Program-made: the position numbers and the translations under genes
Shown: one piece after another, positions 57,801 to 63,800 of the stretch
Position numbering within the stretch: position 1 is the stretch's first letter
How the letters are laid out: every line of letters begins with the position of its first letter
The notes under the pieces: generated by a model
Databases searched by the model: none
Told to the model about the DNA's origin: nothing
What the model saw: the letters and a program-made list of their open reading frames with translations, nothing else
Origin: Sycon ciliatum
Taxonomy: Eukaryota > Porifera > Calcarea > Leucosolenida > Sycettidae
Assembly (NCBI RefSeq): GCF_964019385.1
Contig: NC_088654.1
Span: forward strand, 24,624,453-24,688,452
DNA: 64,000 bases
Reading direction: 5' to 3'

Positions 57801-60800
57801 CTCTAAGCGGTCAACTCGTGGAACTACAACAAACAATTTGTCAATTTGCTTGTATAAATCCATGGTAGGGTACAATTCCTTTTCCTCCAGAGCATCCCTT
57901 ATGTGGAATGCCCTCCCTGCTCACTTGAAAGGAAGTGAGGACATTAGATCATTTTCTACAGAACTTTTGCACGCTCTAAATGACGACAAATTGACTATAT
58001 CCCTATACCCCCTCCTTTTTGAAAATGTATTTCACCAATAAAATAAGGCTTGGAATTTTTAAACATGAATATCGACGGACTTGCCCCTTCTGTTCATGCT
58101 TTGCCCTGCTCTAGTAATGGTTCATGAATCCGCCCAGTCCACATTCCTTCTCCGTTTTTCTTTCCTTTCAGTTGCATCTTCCTCTCTGCTATGTTTTATA
58201 TTCTCTTTTCGTTCGTCCCTCTTGATATTTGTACTTTGTACTGTTGAGGCAACGAACTGAAATAATAAAAACCAACCAACCAACCAACCAAAGGTATCAG
58301 TATTTCCTCTCGAAAAGAAACATTTTTGCTATCGTATACAAATTTGGCGTCTTCAATCCTTCCTTGCATTCTTGAGTAGCTAGGATCAAATATTATTACA
58401 AATGTGAAATTTACACGGGTTTGCAGACCTACGACGTGAGTTGGTGCTCTGAAGTATCAAACAGCCTTAAAACGTACCCTCCTGGCTTGTTAAGACTTGC
58501 AAGTAGCTGCCGGAAGCACGGAGACCCCCAGTGGACTCAGCTGTCACTGAAACATCGTACTTTGTTGCAAATGTAAGCTCTCCGATTGAAACTTGTGTAT
58601 TGTTGGTTTTCACAGAGGTCACGGCCATCCCATTCAAATAATGGCACGACACATGGTACGCAACCAGTCTTCCATTCAGTTTGAATGGGTCGACAGCAGT
58701 CCAGCTGAAGGTTACTGTTGTTGCGGTTGTGGAGTCCAAGGTGAGATCACTAGGTACCACACTTGGAGCTGCACAAATTCGGATGGTCAAGAAACAGGGA
58801 AATATCAGCGAGGTACTTCGAAAGACACAGCCATGATTGTACATTCATCAAATTTCTAGTCGGAGACTAGATAGTGAGCTTAGTATTGATAGCAACACAA
58901 CCAATGCACCAACAACGGACACCGATATGTTTTGATAGAAACATTTTTCTCCGTAATCCATCTGGTGATGTTTAGACCTGGGGTGTACCAAGCTAGTGCT
59001 GCTCGTCAGGCAAAGCCTCTTGAGGCTATTCCAGCTCTCAACTTAGGGGAGGAGGATGAATTCCGCGCAACACTGTGTACATATTTAGCAGGGGAAAGAT
59101 TCTCTATTGCAGGTTTGATGAATCGATGGTTCCTGGGACTTCTGGTATGCTCTGGACGGCCGTCATGAGTCAGTCAAGTGTCAAGGCAAGTCTATGGAAA
59201 AAGCAGAAACTCCAATGTTGCGAGGAAGGATGTACGTATATACGTGCAGGAATGGGTAATTGAGTCACTATCCGAAAAGTCCCCAGTCTCTTCCAGCATG
59301 AAAATGCATATGATCAGATATTGACACCAAAGGCAGCCCAACGGGCAATAGCAGCTGCCAATGACAACTCAATCAAATATTTAATTCCCTAACATAGAAC
59401 AGCAGTGGAATCGTGTGTTGCTCCCTACGTGGGAGCTTGCGCTCTTCCTGCCAACTTGAATTCTCACTTGACTGACTCACCACTCACGAGAGGATTCAAG
59501 TCGCCAGGAATAGTGCAAGCTCCCACGTAGGGAGCAACCTCTTCTTCACATAGAACAGCAGTACATTTGTAAAATTAAAGTGAATTGGCCGGACTAACGT
59601 CTCCCTTGTGCGAAGCAATGGTCCATGATGATACGGGGGATACTTTCAGTACTTCGAGTACATTGTATGTGCATCGGTTACATGTACATAGCTTGACAGT
59701 TTTGAATTTTCTATTCTTTGATCATGGTGGTATTTTCGCCCGTACAAGATGCTTGGCTAATAATATTCTTCGTTACATGTACCTGCTGGTGGCGTGTTGA
59801 AACCTGCCATTCTTGCTGTATGTCCATCAGTGTTATCGAGCGTGTTCCTTGCAATACAGTAGTGTAATGGTGGCCCGTAGGCTGCGTCTTCTTCCACTGG
59901 TGACAAGACAACGGGACTGGTCTCACTGCAGACCCTTTCCGTAGCCAGATTGGACATTGGTATGCCAGACACCGACCGCCTGGTGAAGTAACAGCAGAAT
60001 TTGGACAAGTGATAGTTCCCCGGCACACTTCTCAGGTTTATTGTCACCGTTGTTGCCAATATCTTCATGGAAGTGATGTTGGGTGCCAGGGCACCTGCAC
60101 CGCCGCCAAAACACAATAACAATACAGAGTTGGACAGGTAATGCAATTCAACAATACCGGTATCTAAGCCTCCGCTTCAGTTAGAATGTATTTTGTATTC
60201 TTTCTAACAGTATCCAGGACGACGGTTGTCTGTAGTAACACACTTGGGCCCAATGAGGTTAGGTCCAGTGCCTTGCGGCATAACTGCAGGATTTCGGTTT
60301 CAAATCCAGCAATTTCCAAAAAGGCAAAACACGTTATCTTTTTTGGTGCACATCGTGAGTTATCGTGAGTTATGCAAAAAAATCAACATAATGTCGTGCC
60401 ATTTGCTGTACTTCATGATAATCCAGGTATGCGTCAGGCAAACTGTTCTAACATTTCCTGTGGCTATTGTTTTTATTTAAAAGTTTTCAGGATTGTGGCA
60501 TTTTCGTGGCTACTTTGCGCTGACCAGTGCAACAACTGCTGCATGTTATGTCGTATGGATATTACATAATTACATTAATTTTTTACAGCTCGCCTAAGCG
60601 TTCCCGACAGGTTCTTATGTCCCCTACCCTCTGCCTCACATCAAATGTGAGCCCGGGTTCGTTAGTATTTTCTGGTGTTAGCAACCGCCATGAGTTTCCG
60701 GGTGAACTGAGACGAAAAGTTATTCGGGTAAATACTTACGGTCTTGCGTGGTTCTTGCGTATCTGCTAATATTGGGTCCTCTTCCACCGGATGATACTGC

Positions 60801-63800
60801 AGCCACGGAGAATGTGTAGTTAGTATCAAACTTTAGCCCATTTACAGTTGTTGAACTGACCAATGAGGGAACACTTATAGTGTAAACCCTGGCTGCTCCC
60901 ACCTCCTCATAGAATATGTCATACCTCAATGCTTCGCCATTGAAGTCCTTCACTTGTACCCAAACCAAGTCAACGCTGGTCACTTTGCTGTAGATCGTCA
61001 GACCTGCTGGAGCTGATGTCGGAGCTGCATTATTGTCACCAAGACCGTCCATCAACAGGGTGAAAACATATGAAAACAACAACGAGCCAATCCTTAGGTG
61101 CATATTGAACAACAAGACTGTATGATGACAACATGTGAATACAGCAAAGGCTTTCAACTTGGTGTGAATAATGCGAGGTGTAGAGTAGGAAGTGAGTCAG
61201 TATAGATGATAATTATAATCATGTGTAAGCGGTAAGGTGTATGAGGGTGTTGGAAGACGTATCATCATGACTTCTTTAGCATAAACACAGTCACTATAGC
61301 GCCATGCTGTCATATCTATGCTGGCGCAGCATTCAGCGAGAAGCATTAGCCCAAATGGAGGCAGTATTAACGGTGCTTCTATTGCATTTTTCCCCATGCC
61401 AGTGATGCCACGCTGTGTACAGGCTGCACGGTTGTCGTGTAAACGAAACGTCATGCAACAATGCACGTTGGCTTTCGCTCACGAATGACTGTGTTAGCAA
61501 ATCCTCCGTAAATTTCCAATGATATTAAAAAATTTGTATTCCAGCAAGACATGGTTGGCGCAAGAAAACCCTGAACCACCGAGTTTCGGCATAGTCTCGC
61601 GTGGCTCTTGATTACTCAAATAGGTGTGCGTGTAGCAGTCACTCATATCACGCATGACGCACGCACCTTGAATGAAGTGCTTTCGCCTTTCGGCCCATGT
61701 GCGATATGTCGCGGTGATGCACATTTTGCAAGAATTTCTCACCTGAAGCATTCGTCCTCAATGTCACTTCAGCAGTAGATTGTGAGCGCAAGCTGCTCGT
61801 TTCTGTGTGTGCGGACACCGAGTAGACGGTGTAGGGGTTAAGTCCAGTTATGGTCACGGTTGAATTAGGACTGCAAAGCAGTTGGTTCGAACTCGCATTT
61901 CCACGAACACAGTACCGTGATGCAGTTGCAAGAAAATGCACAGCGATTGATGTGGAGGAGAGCACGTACTTCACTCTCAGTGCCATCACCGGAGCTAGAG
62001 GAATGAAGTATTATAAATAAACACACAAACGTATAGTTCAGGAGGCAAGTCAGATATTTTTGAAGTATAATGTCAGTGCGCCGTGTTGGCTACAGTACAC
62101 GCATCAGATGGTTGTAGGGTACAGATGAACTTGACAATCATTCCCAGACGGACGGATTTCACCGCGACCACGACCGCCATCACTATCACCAGCACCCTCG
62201 CGCGCGTACATTTTTGCTCAAACACACATTGCATGCAGCAAAGTTGCTCATTTCGTTACTGCCGGCATAAGGCAACTTTCAAAACATTTTCCAAAAGCAT
62301 TTCGATCATTTCGAGTCGAACATGAAACTTTGTAACTGTAAAATTACACGTCCCCTGAAGCCCTTGGTATATGCATGCACACAAAAACAAAACAAAACAT
62401 CATCGCCTAATTTATTCATATAAAAGAGGAAGAACCAACATGTTACTACGAGGTTTGACCAACAGTCCCCAAAGGAAACGAAATATTAGTATGCAGTCAG
62501 GTAGTAGTGTAACAATAAAGGCACCAAATTGACAAGGAGTACTGAGACACTTCAACGACCTGACACCTAGCTCCAACACATCTACGAAGTGCAAACCAAC
62601 AGCCTTCCAACTTGGAACGCTCAGGTGCGGAAAGGTCCAACGAGGGGAAGCGAGTTTTAGCTAGTTTCGACCGAATATGGGGAATAATAATTATGCTGGC
62701 ATAATTCCAGCCGCCAAAAGTTCACTCTTTTTCTACTAGTAATAAGTAGAGAGTTTGCGCTTCACGTTTTTCCAATTTCGAACCTGAGACAAAACCTGCG
62801 TTGAATCGCTCTTGCCTCCGTACCCGTGAGTTGGCCCTCTGTCGCGTTGAAATCTCACGTAGCAACGTGAGGAGCGCCATTTTGGCCGTGAGATCTCACG
62901 TTCAAAATTGAAACAAACGTGAAGCGTGAACCCTCTAGTGTGCTAGCACCCGCCGCCGGTGCCTAGCAGTGTGTGCACAGCACTATAAGCGGACTTCTCT
63001 TACTCGTGCAGCAGTCTGCACTAAGCTTGATGTCGTCCAGCGCAATATAGCCAATGGACGATGAGCCCACTGTTCCAGTGAACGTGATCTGAATGTGTTA
63101 GAAAACAGAAGATGGGAGCACAGAGGAAGAAGACAGGAACCTACACACCTGGCAGCTGTTTGAAAGGGGACAGAAGTACAGAATTACGTGAAATTATGTA
63201 GATACGATCCACAAGACATGCTTCTAAAAGGATTTTAGCTATGGAACGACCAAGGGAATGACAGTGAGCTCCTTTCACTCTCTGCCTCTTCTATTTCTAT
63301 CACTTCTTTGTCGCTCGTGTACAAGGAAAACGTGTTCCATATCGTCCATAGTGGGTGACCAGCTCTGCAGGTTGTGCATTTAGCACCAATGCAGTAGCAG
63401 AAATGGTGAACGCCTGTATGTGAATACCAGTACATGTATGTAGTGTAATTACAGCACAGGTTGCTATGACAATGTGTAACATAGCTAATTCGCTATCATC
63501 GCTTCAGTGATGGGCAGTAGTATGAGTAACGTTATGAGGCGATTGGCGCTGTCTAAGTTCAGTGCAAACTAATTCAGTGGTCACCACTGACGCTGTCAAC
63601 CCATTGGTATACAATAAAGCTGCTTGCTTCAGGCGTCATTCAGAATATTATTTTGAACACGATCATGTGTATAATGTACTGAAATGCAGCCAAAGAACTT
63701 ACTCCGAAATCCGTTTGGTCATTGATTGGGACAAAAATTTGCTGCCAGAAATTTCCTAGAAATCCTGTTGCAGTCCAAATTAAGGTGGAGGTACCCCTCA

